Below are positions 24,592 to 33,534 of a stretch of DNA of 59,350 nucleotides, one piece after another. The notes under the pieces are model-generated. The model had not been told where the DNA came from and made no database searches. It saw nothing but the letters and a program-made list of their open reading frames with translations. A program made the position numbers and the translations under genes. Source of the DNA: Flavobacteriales bacterium (GTDB lineage Bacteria > Bacteroidota > Bacteroidia > Flavobacteriales_D > Crocinitomicaceae); contig CANNKP010000002.1 in assembly GCA_947505255.1 (NCBI GenBank), forward strand, positions 1 to 59,350. Reading direction: 5' to 3'. The first letter of the stretch is position 1. Each line of letters begins with the position of its first letter.

Positions 24592-26088
24592 ATGATCAAC
24601 CAGCAACTAAATAATTACAAAATCATATCTCTTCTTGGTGAAGGAGGGATGGCATTTGTTTATTTGGCGCATGATAATAAATTTGATACAGAAGTTGCGA
24701 TAAAGATTCTTAAAAAAGAATTTGTACATAATGAGAACATCCGAAAACGCTTTTTGGCGGAAGCAAAAAATATGTTTAAAATGTCGCATCCCAATATCAT
24801 TAAAGTAACTGATTTAATAGATGCTGGAGATATTGTTGCCTTTGTCATGGAATACATTGAAGGACAAACGTTGGATGAATACATTAAAGTTAATGGAGTA
24901 TTTAAAGATGATGAAATCGGTAGGTATTTACCGAAAATGCTGAAGGCGATTGAATATGTTCATTATAAAGGTTTCATTCACCGAGATATAAAACCATCTA
25001 ATTTTATCTTGACAAAAGATCATGAAATTAAATTGCTTGATTTTGGAATAGCAAAAAATACAAATTCTGATAGTGACGATTATACCTCAACAAATTTAGG
25101 ACAGCAAATGGGGACTCCTTTGTACATGAGTCCTGAACAAATTGAATGTGTCGCACCAATAACTAAACTAACAGATATTTATAGTTTGGGGGTAACTTTA
25201 TGGTTTATGGTAATGGGACATTCTCCCTACAACTTGAAAGATATCAGCATCCTTTCATTACAAAATAAAATTCACAAAGAGCCCCTGCCATTAACGCAAA
25301 CCTCATGGGACTCAACAATCCAACAAGCAACAGAAAAAGACCCAACAAAACGCTCCTTAAAAATTAATTCTAAAAAAGGATTGGAGACAAAATCTGTTTC
25401 TGACACAGAAATTGATCATGCGATTCCGAAGCAAAAGCCAAAGAATAAGGAGCAAGTAAGAATAACATATTTTAATTTTAAAACGATAAGTATTGGAATA
25501 GGAATTTTACTTTTTGTTGGAATAGTTATTTTCAATTTGAGTAAAGATGGAGCTGTCGATAGATCAGTTAAAACTATTCCGGATGATACAAGTAATGAAA
25601 TTGTTGTTCCAACAGAAACAGCAGAAATGCCAGTTTCGAAGGAAGAAGAGCCAAAAAAGTTACCAGTTGAAAAAACTACAAATCAAAACTCTCCTGTGGT
25701 TATAAAGGAAGAACCAATTGTAACGTTAACTAAATTAAAAATTGGTCAAAAATACCAAGGTGGAATTATTTTTTATATAGATAATTCAGGAGAACATGGA
25801 TTAGTATGCGCGACAATTGACCAAGGAAAGTATAATTGGGCAAACGCGATTTCGGTCTGCAAATATTCAGACTTAAATAAATATTCTGATTGGTATCTGC
25901 CATCAAATACAGAGTTGAATTTACTTTTTCAACAAAAAGCAAAGATTAATGGATTCATAAATGATTATTATTGGAGTTCTTCAGTAAAATCAAATGGTAA
26001 TGCATATTCACAGTCATTTGAAAGCGGTTATCAGGGCGATGGAGATAAAAATCTAACTAATTCAGTTCGTGCAATACGTAAATTTTAA
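24592..26088 (+). CDS. Ser/Thr kinase with TM and DUF1566 sensor
   Basis: This 498-residue protein has the same length and layout as its upstream neighbour: kinase (about 8-260; LGEGGMAFVYLAH, VAIKIL, HRDIKPSN, DFGIAK, LYMSPEQ), linker, transmembrane helix (about 300-320), Pro/Glu stalk and DUF1566 (about 382-498; GGIIFYIDNSGEHG, DWYLPSNTEL, YWSSSVKSN, ending VRAIRKF). The linker and stalk are near-identical to those of 23067-24563 while the kinase half has diverged more, the reverse of the 21907/23067 pair, suggesting segmental exchange. Its DUF1566 tail uses ordinary AT-rich codons, so it serves as a natural control for the VR-like tail next door. Confidence 0.9.
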   Translation: MINQQLNNYKIISLLGEGGMAFVYLAHDNKFDTEVAIKILKKEFVHNENIRKRFLAEAKNMFKMSHPNIIKVTDLIDAGDIVAFVMEYIEGQTLDEYIKVNGVFKDDEIGRYLPKMLKAIEYVHYKGFIHRDIKPSNFILTKDHEIKLLDFGIAKNTNSDSDDYTSTNLGQQMGTPLYMSPEQIECVAPITKLTDIYSLGVTLWFMVMGHSPYNLKDISILSLQNKIHKEPLPLTQTSWDSTIQQATEKDPTKRSLKINSKKGLETKSVSDTEIDHAIPKQKPKNKEQVRITYFNFKTISIGIGILLFVGIVIFNLSKDGAVDRSVKTIPDDTSNEIVVPTETAEMPVSKEEEPKKLPVEKTTNQNSPVVIKEEPIVTLTKLKIGQKYQGGIIFYIDNSGEHGLVCATIDQGKYNWANAISVCKYSDLNKYSDWYLPSNTELNLLFQQKAKINGFINDYYWSSSVKSNGNAYSQSFESGYQGDGDKNLTNSVRAIRKF

Positions 26089-26102
26089 TTATTTTTCAAT
26101 AA

Positions 26103-27521
26103 ATGCTAAACCAACAAATACAAAATTACAAAATCATTTCTCTTCTTGGTGAAGGCGGTATGGGAGATGTTTATCTTGGAGAACATATTTCTATCAAGCG
26201 AAAAGTTGCCATCAAAGTATTAAAGCCAGAGTTGGTTAAAAACGATGAAATTCGCAAACGTTTTAAGAATGAAGCGTCCATGCTAGCCCATTTACAGCAC
26301 CCAAACATTGTTGGATTGGTGGATTATGTGGAGCAAGAAGATGGTTTGTTTTTGATCATGGAATATGTCGATGGGCAAGGGTTGGATGAATTAATAAAAG
26401 CGCAACATTCTCCTATTAACATTGAGCGTGCAAAGAAATTAATGACCCAAATTTTGCAGGCTTTTTTATACGCTCACAAGAATGGAATTGTTCACCGAGA
26501 TGTGAAGCCATCCAATATATTGGTTACGGCCGATGATCAAATAAAAGTACTGGATTTTGGGATTGCAAAATTAGTAGGTGATGATCAGCACCATCTCACA
26601 AAAACAGGAACACAAATCGGAACTGTATATTACATGTCGCCTGAACAAGTGAAAGGCAAAGAGTTGGATCACCGAAGCGATATTTATTCATTAGGAGTAA
26701 CATTCTATGAGCTCCTTTCTGGCGTTTGTCCTTATCGTGGAATGACGACCGAGTATGAAATTTATGATAATATCGTAAAAGAACCACTTTTACCCTTGAC
26801 ACAAACTATGGGTGAGACTTATGGAGCCGTTTGGAGTGTCATTGAAAAAGCAACACAGAAAGAAGTCAATCAACGCTTTCAGGATTGTGACGAATTTCAG
26901 ATAGCTTTGGCAACATCGAAAATCACACCTTCTATTCAACAAAAAGTGAATTCATCTCAAAAAGAGATTCCAAAAAGAACGATAGAACCCCAATCTGCGA
27001 AGACTGGCAATTCTTTAAAAATAGTTTTTGGTTTTTTAGGTATTGTAATTATTGCCTCGGGTCTTTTCTACTTTATGAATGCAAATAATGAGGCTGAAAA
27101 TACTAATTCAAGTACAAACAATTTACAAGGTCAAAATGCTGGGCAAACTGAAATTGATGAATCAGAATCAGTTTCAATAGTTGACAATGAATTATTTCTT
27201 AAACAATTCCTACAAGCCGAAGACAACCGAGATTTTGATAAAATTTATTCTTTTTTCGCACCAAACATGAAACGCTATTGGTCATTTGAATACCCTTCTT
27301 ATGATAAGTTGAAAAAAGAATATCTAGCGTCATGGGATCGCTCTCAATATTCTAGAAATAATATTCAACAAATAGAAAAAATCAATGATTTAACATTCAA
27401 TGTTTATATTGATTTTGAATTTTTGCAATATAATCATGAGAATGAGAAACATGTAAATAGCGAGTTACGGTTTATCTTTGATGAAAACGGCAAAATAACG
27501 GAGATGTTCGGAATAAATTAA
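26103..27521 (+). CDS. Ser/Thr kinase with TM and NTF2-like periplasmic domain
   Basis: Kinase (about 8-272; LGEGGMGDVYLGE, VAIKVL, VHRDVKPSN, LDFGIAK, TVYYMSPEQ) is almost identical to that of 30549-32690 (about eleven differences in 265 residues by eye). A transmembrane helix (about 303-325, IVFGFLGIVIIASGLFYFM) and Asn/Glu linker lead to about 105 residues (LFLKQFLQAEDNRDFDKIY... ending ITEMFGIN) with the look of an NTF2/SnoaL-like cone fold. The last codons and the following bases (GGAATAAATTAATAAAAATG) recur just before 30549, see the repeat entries. It ends the first kinase run. Confidence 0.88.
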   Translation: MLNQQIQNYKIISLLGEGGMGDVYLGEHISIKRKVAIKVLKPELVKNDEIRKRFKNEASMLAHLQHPNIVGLVDYVEQEDGLFLIMEYVDGQGLDELIKAQHSPINIERAKKLMTQILQAFLYAHKNGIVHRDVKPSNILVTADDQIKVLDFGIAKLVGDDQHHLTKTGTQIGTVYYMSPEQVKGKELDHRSDIYSLGVTFYELLSGVCPYRGMTTEYEIYDNIVKEPLLPLTQTMGETYGAVWSVIEKATQKEVNQRFQDCDEFQIALATSKITPSIQQKVNSSQKEIPKRTIEPQSAKTGNSLKIVFGFLGIVIIASGLFYFMNANNEAENTNSSTNNLQGQNAGQTEIDESESVSIVDNELFLKQFLQAEDNRDFDKIYSFFAPNMKRYWSFEYPSYDKLKKEYLASWDRSQYSRNNIQQIEKINDLTFNVYIDFEFLQYNHENEKHVNSELRFIFDENGKITEMFGIN

Positions 27522-27530
27522 TAAAAATGC
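27503..27530 (+). repeat. 28-bp direct repeat, left copy
   Basis: The end of the 26103 kinase gene plus its downstream spacer matches 30525-30552 in 27 of 28 positions. Together the copies bracket the PD40-OmpA gene. The simplest reading is that a 26103-like gene once directly preceded the 30549 kinase. Confidence 0.8.
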
Positions 27531-27666
27531 AGATTAAAAAAATACATAATTATTAATTCATTTTTATTATTCTTGTCAAGAAATGAGATGCTTAACTCTA
27601 AAAATAAGCATCCATTTGATACAGAGTAACTAAAAAACTGTTCTGCCCAATTTGATTAAAATACTT

Positions 27667-27674
27667 TATCTTTG
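27667..27674 (+). promoter_or_regulatory. Possible -7 box (TATCTTTG) for the OmpA-family gene
   Basis: TATCTTTG fits TAnnTTTG and lies 43 bp before the ATG at 27718. The nearest TTG upstream is too close for the usual -33 spacing, so this is tentative. The interval 27522-27717 (about 200 bp) is otherwise AT-rich and empty. Confidence 0.4.
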
Positions 27675-27717
27675 AAGTATTAACCACTTAAATCTAAGAT
27701 TTTAAATAAGTCAAATT

Positions 27718-30495
27718 ATGAGATTAACATTTTATTTGCTTCTCTTTTCCTTCGTTGTTAATTCTCAAGAACATGACCTTAAATTAATAGAAAAGCAAAA
27801 GTTCTCAAAGGTTGAAAAAAACATACTTGATGATTTGACCGAAAATCCTAATGGAGTAGAACCTAATTTCATTGCTTCTGTCTTATATATGAGTTCTGCA
27901 TATCCTGGTTTCAATATTGAAACATCATATGGACATTTGATTACATCTAAACGTTCCTTCGTTAATTTGACAGATTTGAAAGAAATTGAAAAACTGAATA
28001 AGGTTCCGATTAACGATTCTATTTATTTAATAAATTTAGATTCCATTGGAAGAATTTCATTTACAATTTACCAAGCAAAAAATAGTATTGTAGAATATGA
28101 GTATTATTTAAAGACATTTCTAGAAATTCCTTTAAAATATAGAAATGACGCAGAAAAAAATATTCATACTATAGCTTTTAACGATTCGGAAAAAGAGGGT
28201 ACAGAGGAATCATTTGATAGCTTCATGAAGAAATACCCAAACAGTTTGCAATTCAAAGATGCTGAAAAAAACCGAAATAAATTAGGCTTTAGTAATGCTC
28301 AAGAAATTGACAATATTTCGGCATACAAAAAGTTTATTAGCAAATATCCTGCTGCTATAGAAGTGAAAGACGCTCAGTCAAGGATAGAAGAGTTAGCTTT
28401 TGAATTAGCAAAACAAATTAATAAAAGTGAAGTGTATAAGCAATATTCATCTGATTTCCCTTCAAGTAAATGGAAAAACGAAGCAATAGTTAAGTTCAAT
28501 GAATGTCAATATCATGAAGTTGTAAATACTAATCATTGGACAAATTATAAATCATTTATAGAGGATTATCCTGAGAATACATTCGTTCAAATTGCGAAAG
28601 ATTCAATTGTACAAATAGGAATTCGGACAATGGATTTCTTCCCGTTACAATATGCTGTGAAAAATATGGGTCAGCAGCAGTATCAAAAAGCGATAGTTCC
28701 ATTTTACCAATTATTTTCTCAAATTGGAACTTCTGAATATATTGAGTTTTTTCGTGATAATTATGACGAAACAGGAGTAGATGCTCAACTGGGTAAAGAT
28801 TTAACTGATTTGGAAATGTACGAAGTTTCTGATTTAAGTGAAAGCGAAATCATTCAGTTGTTTGCCCCAAACGATATTGCATATGGAGCTTTACAGTCAT
28901 TAATCAGCGAAAATTTAGCCAAAAAAAAATGGTCAGATGCTCTAAGGATTGTCAAACTCTATCAAAAAAACTTTGGGACAGAAAAAAAATATACTGCTCT
29001 TTTGAGCATGCTTCAATCTGCCTATGACGCAACAATCAAAGTGAATAAATTTAGTTTGTCAATTAACACGGATGATGGTGAAGAATATGTTCCAGTCATA
29101 ACGGGTGATGATAATACACTTTACTTTTGTGGAAAAGATCGAACAGATAATTTCGGTGGCGAGGACATTTATGTTTCTCAGAAAATTAATGGGAAATGGT
29201 CAAATTCTGAGGTAGTTGAAGATTTATCAGATTATGAATCAAACGATGCGCCAGTTAGTGTTTCAATAGACGGAAACACACTCGTTTTGTTTAAAAATGG
29301 TGAAATGTACTATTCAGACAAAATGGATTATGGTTGGGGAAGTCCAATTATTTATCCAGAACAAATTAATGGAGGTAGTTGGCAAGCTGATGGGATATAC
29401 ACTAGTGATGGGCAGGGTTTTTTATTTACTTCGGCCAAAATAAATGGCTACACATATATTGATGAACCTACAGCAAGCACCTCACAAATGGATATTTATA
29501 TTTGTTTTAAAGATTCAAACGACAATTGGACTGAACCTCTTAATTTAGGGAGTAATATTAACACTCCTTATGATGACCGTTCTCCATTCCTTCATCCAGA
29601 TATGAAAACTCTTTATTTTTCTTCAGAAGGTCGAGGAGGTTTTGGCGATTTAGATGTTTTCAAATCAACTAGACTAGCGGATACTTGCTGGAACTGTTGG
29701 ACAGAGCCTGTTAATTTAGGTAAAGAAATAAATACTATAACGAAAGATTGGGGATACAAAATTTCAACTAACGGTGATCGTGCAATTTTTGCCAAAACAA
29801 ACGGCGATGAATTTAATGGAAGCAGTGATGTTTGTTGGCTTAATCTTCCGAATCATTTACGTCCTGATTATGTTGCTACCGTTTCAGGTGAATTGAAAGA
29901 CAGCAAAGATCTGCCCGTTTCAGCCACAATAAGATGGGAGGATCTTACAAATGGAAAAGTAATAGGAGAATCTAAGACAAATCCAAAAGATGGAAGTTAT
30001 TTTATCGTATTACCACTTGGTAAAATTTATGGTTATTATGTTGAAAATGATGAATACTTTCCTCTTTCAAATAACATCGATTTGAGAAAACAAAATGCAG
30101 CATCTGAAGTGAATGAAAACATCGACATGGTGACTTTTAAGGAAATGATTGATAATGGAATTGCGGTTCCAGTTAACAATTTGTTTTTCAATGTTGCAAA
30201 AGCTGAACTACTGCCATTTTCAATTCCTGAATTGAAACGAGTAGCAGCAATTATTATTGAGAAAGGAATAAAAATCGAAATTAGTGGTCATACCGATTCA
30301 GATGGAGAAGAGGATGACAATATCTTACTTTCTCAAAAGAGAACACAATCAGTTAAGGATTTTTTAGTGAAAATGGGAGTAAGTCCGGATCAAATGACCA
30401 CAGTAGGTTATGGAGAATTAAAACCGATTATGACAAATGATACTCCAGAAGGAAAATCAAAAAATAGAAGGGTTGAAATTCGGTTTGTGAATTGA
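27718..30495 (+). CDS. PD40 beta-propeller / OmpA-C outer-membrane protein
   Basis: A short signal peptide (MRLTFYLLLFSFVVNS) begins this 925-residue protein. About 60-420 is helical with repeats suggesting TPR-like structure. About 440-690 holds PD40/WD40-like blades (TLYFCGKDRTDNFGGEDIY, TLYFSSEGRGGFGDLDVF). A carboxypeptidase-regulatory-like Ig module (about 715-790) precedes an OmpA/MotB C-terminal domain (about 815-925; ISGHTDSDGEEDDNILLSQ, KSKNRRVEIRF) that binds peptidoglycan. This architecture is common in Bacteroidota, including gliding and surface-secretion proteins. It is the only non-kinase gene within the tandem kinase run and may be a cell-envelope partner or regulated client of the receptors. 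Confidence 0.85.
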   Translation: MRLTFYLLLFSFVVNSQEHDLKLIEKQKFSKVEKNILDDLTENPNGVEPNFIASVLYMSSAYPGFNIETSYGHLITSKRSFVNLTDLKEIEKLNKVPINDSIYLINLDSIGRISFTIYQAKNSIVEYEYYLKTFLEIPLKYRNDAEKNIHTIAFNDSEKEGTEESFDSFMKKYPNSLQFKDAEKNRNKLGFSNAQEIDNISAYKKFISKYPAAIEVKDAQSRIEELAFELAKQINKSEVYKQYSSDFPSSKWKNEAIVKFNECQYHEVVNTNHWTNYKSFIEDYPENTFVQIAKDSIVQIGIRTMDFFPLQYAVKNMGQQQYQKAIVPFYQLFSQIGTSEYIEFFRDNYDETGVDAQLGKDLTDLEMYEVSDLSESEIIQLFAPNDIAYGALQSLISENLAKKKWSDALRIVKLYQKNFGTEKKYTALLSMLQSAYDATIKVNKFSLSINTDDGEEYVPVITGDDNTLYFCGKDRTDNFGGEDIYVSQKINGKWSNSEVVEDLSDYESNDAPVSVSIDGNTLVLFKNGEMYYSDKMDYGWGSPIIYPEQINGGSWQADGIYTSDGQGFLFTSAKINGYTYIDEPTASTSQMDIYICFKDSNDNWTEPLNLGSNINTPYDDRSPFLHPDMKTLYFSSEGRGGFGDLDVFKSTRLADTCWNCWTEPVNLGKEINTITKDWGYKISTNGDRAIFAKTNGDEFNGSSDVCWLNLPNHLRPDYVATVSGELKDSKDLPVSATIRWEDLTNGKVIGESKTNPKDGSYFIVLPLGKIYGYYVENDEYFPLSNNIDLRKQNAASEVNENIDMVTFKEMIDNGIAVPVNNLFFNVAKAELLPFSIPELKRVAAIIIEKGIKIEISGHTDSDGEEDDNILLSQKRTQSVKDFLVKMGVSPDQMTTVGYGELKPIMTNDTPEGKSKNRRVEIRFVN

Positions 30496-30524
30496 ATTTT
30501 TTTAAAAATTGTTAGAATAACTGC

Positions 30525-30552
30525 GATGTACGGAATAAATTAATAAAAATGC
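30525..30552 (+). repeat. 28-bp direct repeat, right copy
   Basis: This differs at one position from 27503-27530 and overlaps the start codon of the 30549 kinase. Upstream of it the DNA belongs to the OmpA-gene segment, so the copy marks the junction of an inserted or duplicated block. Confidence 0.8.
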
Positions 30553-32690
30553 TGAACAAACAAATACAAAATTATCAAATCATCTCACTTCTTGGTGAAG
30601 GAGGAATGGGGGATGTTTATCTTGGAGAACATATTTCTATAAAGCGAAAAGTTGCTATCAAAGTATTGAAGCCAGAGTTGGTTAAAAACGAGGAAATCCG
30701 CAAGCGTTTTAAGAATGAAGCATCCATGCTTGCACATTTACAGCATCCAAACATTGTTGGCTTGGTGGATTATGTGGAGCAAGAAGACGGTTTGTTTTTG
30801 ATCATGGAATATGTAGATGGGCAAGGGTTGGATGAGTTAATCAAAGCACAAAATTCTCCCATAAGTATTGAGCGTGCAAAGAAATTAATGACCCAAATTT
30901 TGCAGGCTTTTTTGTACGCGCACAAGAATGGAATTGTCCACCGCGATGTGAAACCTTCCAATATTTTAGTTACGGCAGATGATCAAATAAAAGTACTGGA
31001 TTTTGGAATTGCAAAATTAGTTGGTGACAATCAGCACCATCTCACAAAAACAGGAACACAAATAGGAACAGTTTATTACATGTCGCCTGAACAAGTGAAA
31101 GGCAAAGAGTTGGATTATCGAAGCGATATTTATTCATTAGGCGTCACGTTCTATGAACTATTATCTGGCGTTTGTCCTTATCGTGGAATGACAACCGAAT
31201 ATGAAATTTATGATAATATCGTCAAAGAACCACTTTTACCCTTGACACAAACAATGGGTGAGGCTTATGAAGCTGTTTGGAGCGTAATTGAAAAAGCAAC
31301 GCAAAAAGAACTCAATAAGCGCTTTCAAGATTGTGATGAATTTATTCAGGATTTAGAAAAAGGAAGGGTTTTACAAAGTCCGAAGCCAGTAGCTATTCCT
31401 GTTTCAAAGCCAATTGAAATAAAGCCGAAAAAAACAGAACCAAAAGCGTCAGGAACAAATAAATGGTTGTTTATATCCTTGATTCTAATCGGCTTGGTCT
31501 CGTTTGGCGGCTATTTCTTATGGAGAAAAAGTGACGTAAAAGTGGACATGAAATGGCGAATAGAAACTGGACATGCGCAAGAAGGGGAGGGCTATTCTAT
31601 TGATTACGCATATTATGTTAGTGCAGGAGACAGTCTTTTGCCATATCAACTTAAAGTGAATGACCTTATTCAAAATTTTGTGATTGATAATTCATTCATT
31701 AATAATAAAAATTCCTTTAAAGATTTACCTTTAGATGTAGCCTTTTTTAGTAAAGTTCTATCTGAAAGTAAAATGGAAGCAAATAAAGAATCAACAGAAT
31801 ATGAATCATCAATTACTGATTCTATTTTTATTGACACTAATTTTATTTTATTCGATCAGGTTGTTATGTCAATGTGGGGATATATGGCGGGTGGAACAGG
31901 TTGGCAAGCTGTAAACTATAAAATAGTAGATAAAGAATCTGCAAAAGTACTCGGGCTGCAAGATTTTGTAAGTAACGTGGAGTTGTTCAATAACATAGCA
32001 GAAAATTGCTTCCGTAAACAAAAGGGATTGAATAAAACAGAAGATTTTGGAGATGAATTCACATTTGAAAATGGTGTTTTTTATTGTCCTGAAGATTTTT
32101 ATTTTGCAGATGGGAATTTTAATTTTTCTTACCAAAAATATGAAGTTTCTTATGGTGCTGCAGGAAACGTAAGCTTTGCTGTTCCAATCTCTGAGGTTGA
32201 ACACCTTTTAACAAGAGATTTAAGCACAAAAGAACCTGTGACAAACGTAACTCCTAAAGATGCTGAAATTGAGGTTGTGCAACTTGAAACCGATGCTGTT
32301 CTTCAAATGATGTCGAATTATTATTTAGATATTATCAATGAGACATTTGATGCAAATACCTATTTTGCAATGAATGTGAAACAGTTTATTTCAAGAAAAA
32401 ATTTAACGTCAGAGGATGTTAATGAAATAAATCAATCCAATGTTGAGTACACTCAGAGAAACGTAAATATCATAACAGAAACAGTAAATTTTGATCGAAT
32501 TGAAGAAGATATCCAATATTGGATTTATTGGATAAACTTTTCATGTTATCGCCCCTCAAAAGGACAATATCAAAAGTGCAATGTTCGCATTGAGGTGGGT
32601 ATTGATACAGATAATAAATTAGTTTCCTATAGAGAATTGGATGTTACTGATTTAGTGTTTTTGGATTATGACCCTGCAGATGGATATTAA
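30549..32690 (+). CDS. Ser/Thr kinase with TM and DUF3298-like sensor
   Basis: Kinase (about 8-275; LGEGGMGDVYLGE, VAIKVL, VHRDVKPSN, LDFGIAK, YYMSPEQ) nearly matches 26103-27521. One transmembrane helix (about 306-325, WLFISLILIGLVSFGGYFL) leads to a periplasmic region. About 335-555 resembles DUF4163/DUF3298: a YSIDYAYYVS start, the FYCPEDFYFADGNFNF block, YEVSYGAAGNVSFAVPISEV near the end. DUF3298 is the lysozyme-binding domain of the anti-sigma factor RsiV. A last module (about 575-713) looks NTF2-like. It is the last plus-strand gene of the locus, ending at the palindromic terminator. Recognition of a muramidase or cell-wall ligand is a plausible inference. Confidence 0.87.
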   Translation: MLNKQIQNYQIISLLGEGGMGDVYLGEHISIKRKVAIKVLKPELVKNEEIRKRFKNEASMLAHLQHPNIVGLVDYVEQEDGLFLIMEYVDGQGLDELIKAQNSPISIERAKKLMTQILQAFLYAHKNGIVHRDVKPSNILVTADDQIKVLDFGIAKLVGDNQHHLTKTGTQIGTVYYMSPEQVKGKELDYRSDIYSLGVTFYELLSGVCPYRGMTTEYEIYDNIVKEPLLPLTQTMGEAYEAVWSVIEKATQKELNKRFQDCDEFIQDLEKGRVLQSPKPVAIPVSKPIEIKPKKTEPKASGTNKWLFISLILIGLVSFGGYFLWRKSDVKVDMKWRIETGHAQEGEGYSIDYAYYVSAGDSLLPYQLKVNDLIQNFVIDNSFINNKNSFKDLPLDVAFFSKVLSESKMEANKESTEYESSITDSIFIDTNFILFDQVVMSMWGYMAGGTGWQAVNYKIVDKESAKVLGLQDFVSNVELFNNIAENCFRKQKGLNKTEDFGDEFTFENGVFYCPEDFYFADGNFNFSYQKYEVSYGAAGNVSFAVPISEVEHLLTRDLSTKEPVTNVTPKDAEIEVVQLETDAVLQMMSNYYLDIINETFDANTYFAMNVKQFISRKNLTSEDVNEINQSNVEYTQRNVNIITETVNFDRIEEDIQYWIYWINFSCYRPSKGQYQKCNVRIEVGIDTDNKLVSYRELDVTDLVFLDYDPADGY

Positions 32691-32710
32691 AGTGTGAATT
32701 GTATCAAATA

Positions 32711-32752
32711 AATTTATTGAATCTTATTATTAATAATAAGATTCAATAAATT
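32711..32752. terminator. Perfect 42-bp palindrome, probable bidirectional terminator
   Basis: The arms are 21 bp, perfectly complementary with no loop (left arm begins AATTTATTGAATCTTATTA). It sits between the stop of the last plus-strand kinase and the stop of the convergent FHA gene. It is AT-only apart from four G/C bases, so it could also be a protein-binding site. Confidence 0.7.
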
Positions 32753-32758
32753 CCAAAA

Positions 32759-33526
32759 CTATTCGACAGCATTGGCGACAACACTAAATTCTGGGTTATA
32801 CTTTAAGCGTTTCACTTCTCTAAATTCAAATTCTAAAGATAATATTTGTCCAGGATTCATATAATGAACCTCAGTTTGGTCCCATGATTCTCCTTCTTGA
32901 GTGCACGTTGCAATTACTTCAACATTATCAGCATCATTCGAGTCATTAGTAATTGTTACATAACCGACCATTGTTTTGTCGAACAATCCTTTTTCAACAA
33001 AGTTTACATATTTTTCTCCCACAACAGGATTTGCGTATCCATAATTTTGATCGTATGAACTATTACTGCTCGCATTGCGGGAGGAAAGCTCAACAACAAC
33101 CAAAAGAATTCCTATTACGGCAGCAGAAAGAGCGACAATCAGTCCTGTTTTATTTTTCTTAGGAGCAGGACTATGAGTTTGCTCATGCGATGATGCATTA
33201 TTCTGAGGACCTTTGCTATTGATGCTTGAGGTTGTATCATTTTCTTCAGAAACGATTTTTGTTTTATGCTCTTCTCTTGCGCTATTGACTTCAAAATAAT
33301 TCTTCCAAGGAACTAAAACAGTCCCTAATTTTAAGATGTCATTTTGTTTTAAAACTGCTTCATCCTCTATTCTCTGACCATTAATAAAAGTGCCATTGCT
33401 TGAATTATTATCACAAATAATAAAGCCACTAGCTGTTTGAACTATTGTTGCATGATGCCTTGATACACTTGTGTCGTCTATTGTAACATCATTATCTTGA
33501 TTTCTGCCGATTCTAATTTGTTTCAT
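32759..33526 (-). CDS. FHA membrane protein with periplasmic tail
   Basis: The first 70 residues are an FHA domain with all key positions (RIGRNQDNDVTI, SVSRHHATI, SNGTFINGQ). A polar linker (about 85-127) is followed by one transmembrane helix (about 131-150, LIVALSAAVIGILLVVVEL) and about 105 periplasmic residues (VGEKYVNFVEKGLFDKTM...VVANAVE) that look like a beta-sandwich of the FxLYD type. Topology puts FHA in the cytoplasm. Nine bp separate it from the lipoprotein gene upstream in transcription, and its FHA region is a close paralogue of 34163-34957. It probably reads phosphothreonine made by the neighbouring kinases. Confidence 0.88.
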   Translation of the reverse strand: MKQIRIGRNQDNDVTIDDTSVSRHHATIVQTASGFIICDNNSSNGTFINGQRIEDEAVLKQNDILKLGTVLVPWKNYFEVNSAREEHKTKIVSEENDTTSSINSKGPQNNASSHEQTHSPAPKKNKTGLIVALSAAVIGILLVVVELSSRNASSNSSYDQNYGYANPVVGEKYVNFVEKGLFDKTMVGYVTITNDSNDADNVEVIATCTQEGESWDQTEVHYMNPGQILSLEFEFREVKRLKYNPEFSVVANAVE

Positions 33527-33534
33527 AAGTGTTT

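Noticed and set aside
25960-26088. DUF1566 tail of the 24592 kinase as another variable region
   Set aside because: Ordinary AT-rich codons; only two NNC codons in the stretch.
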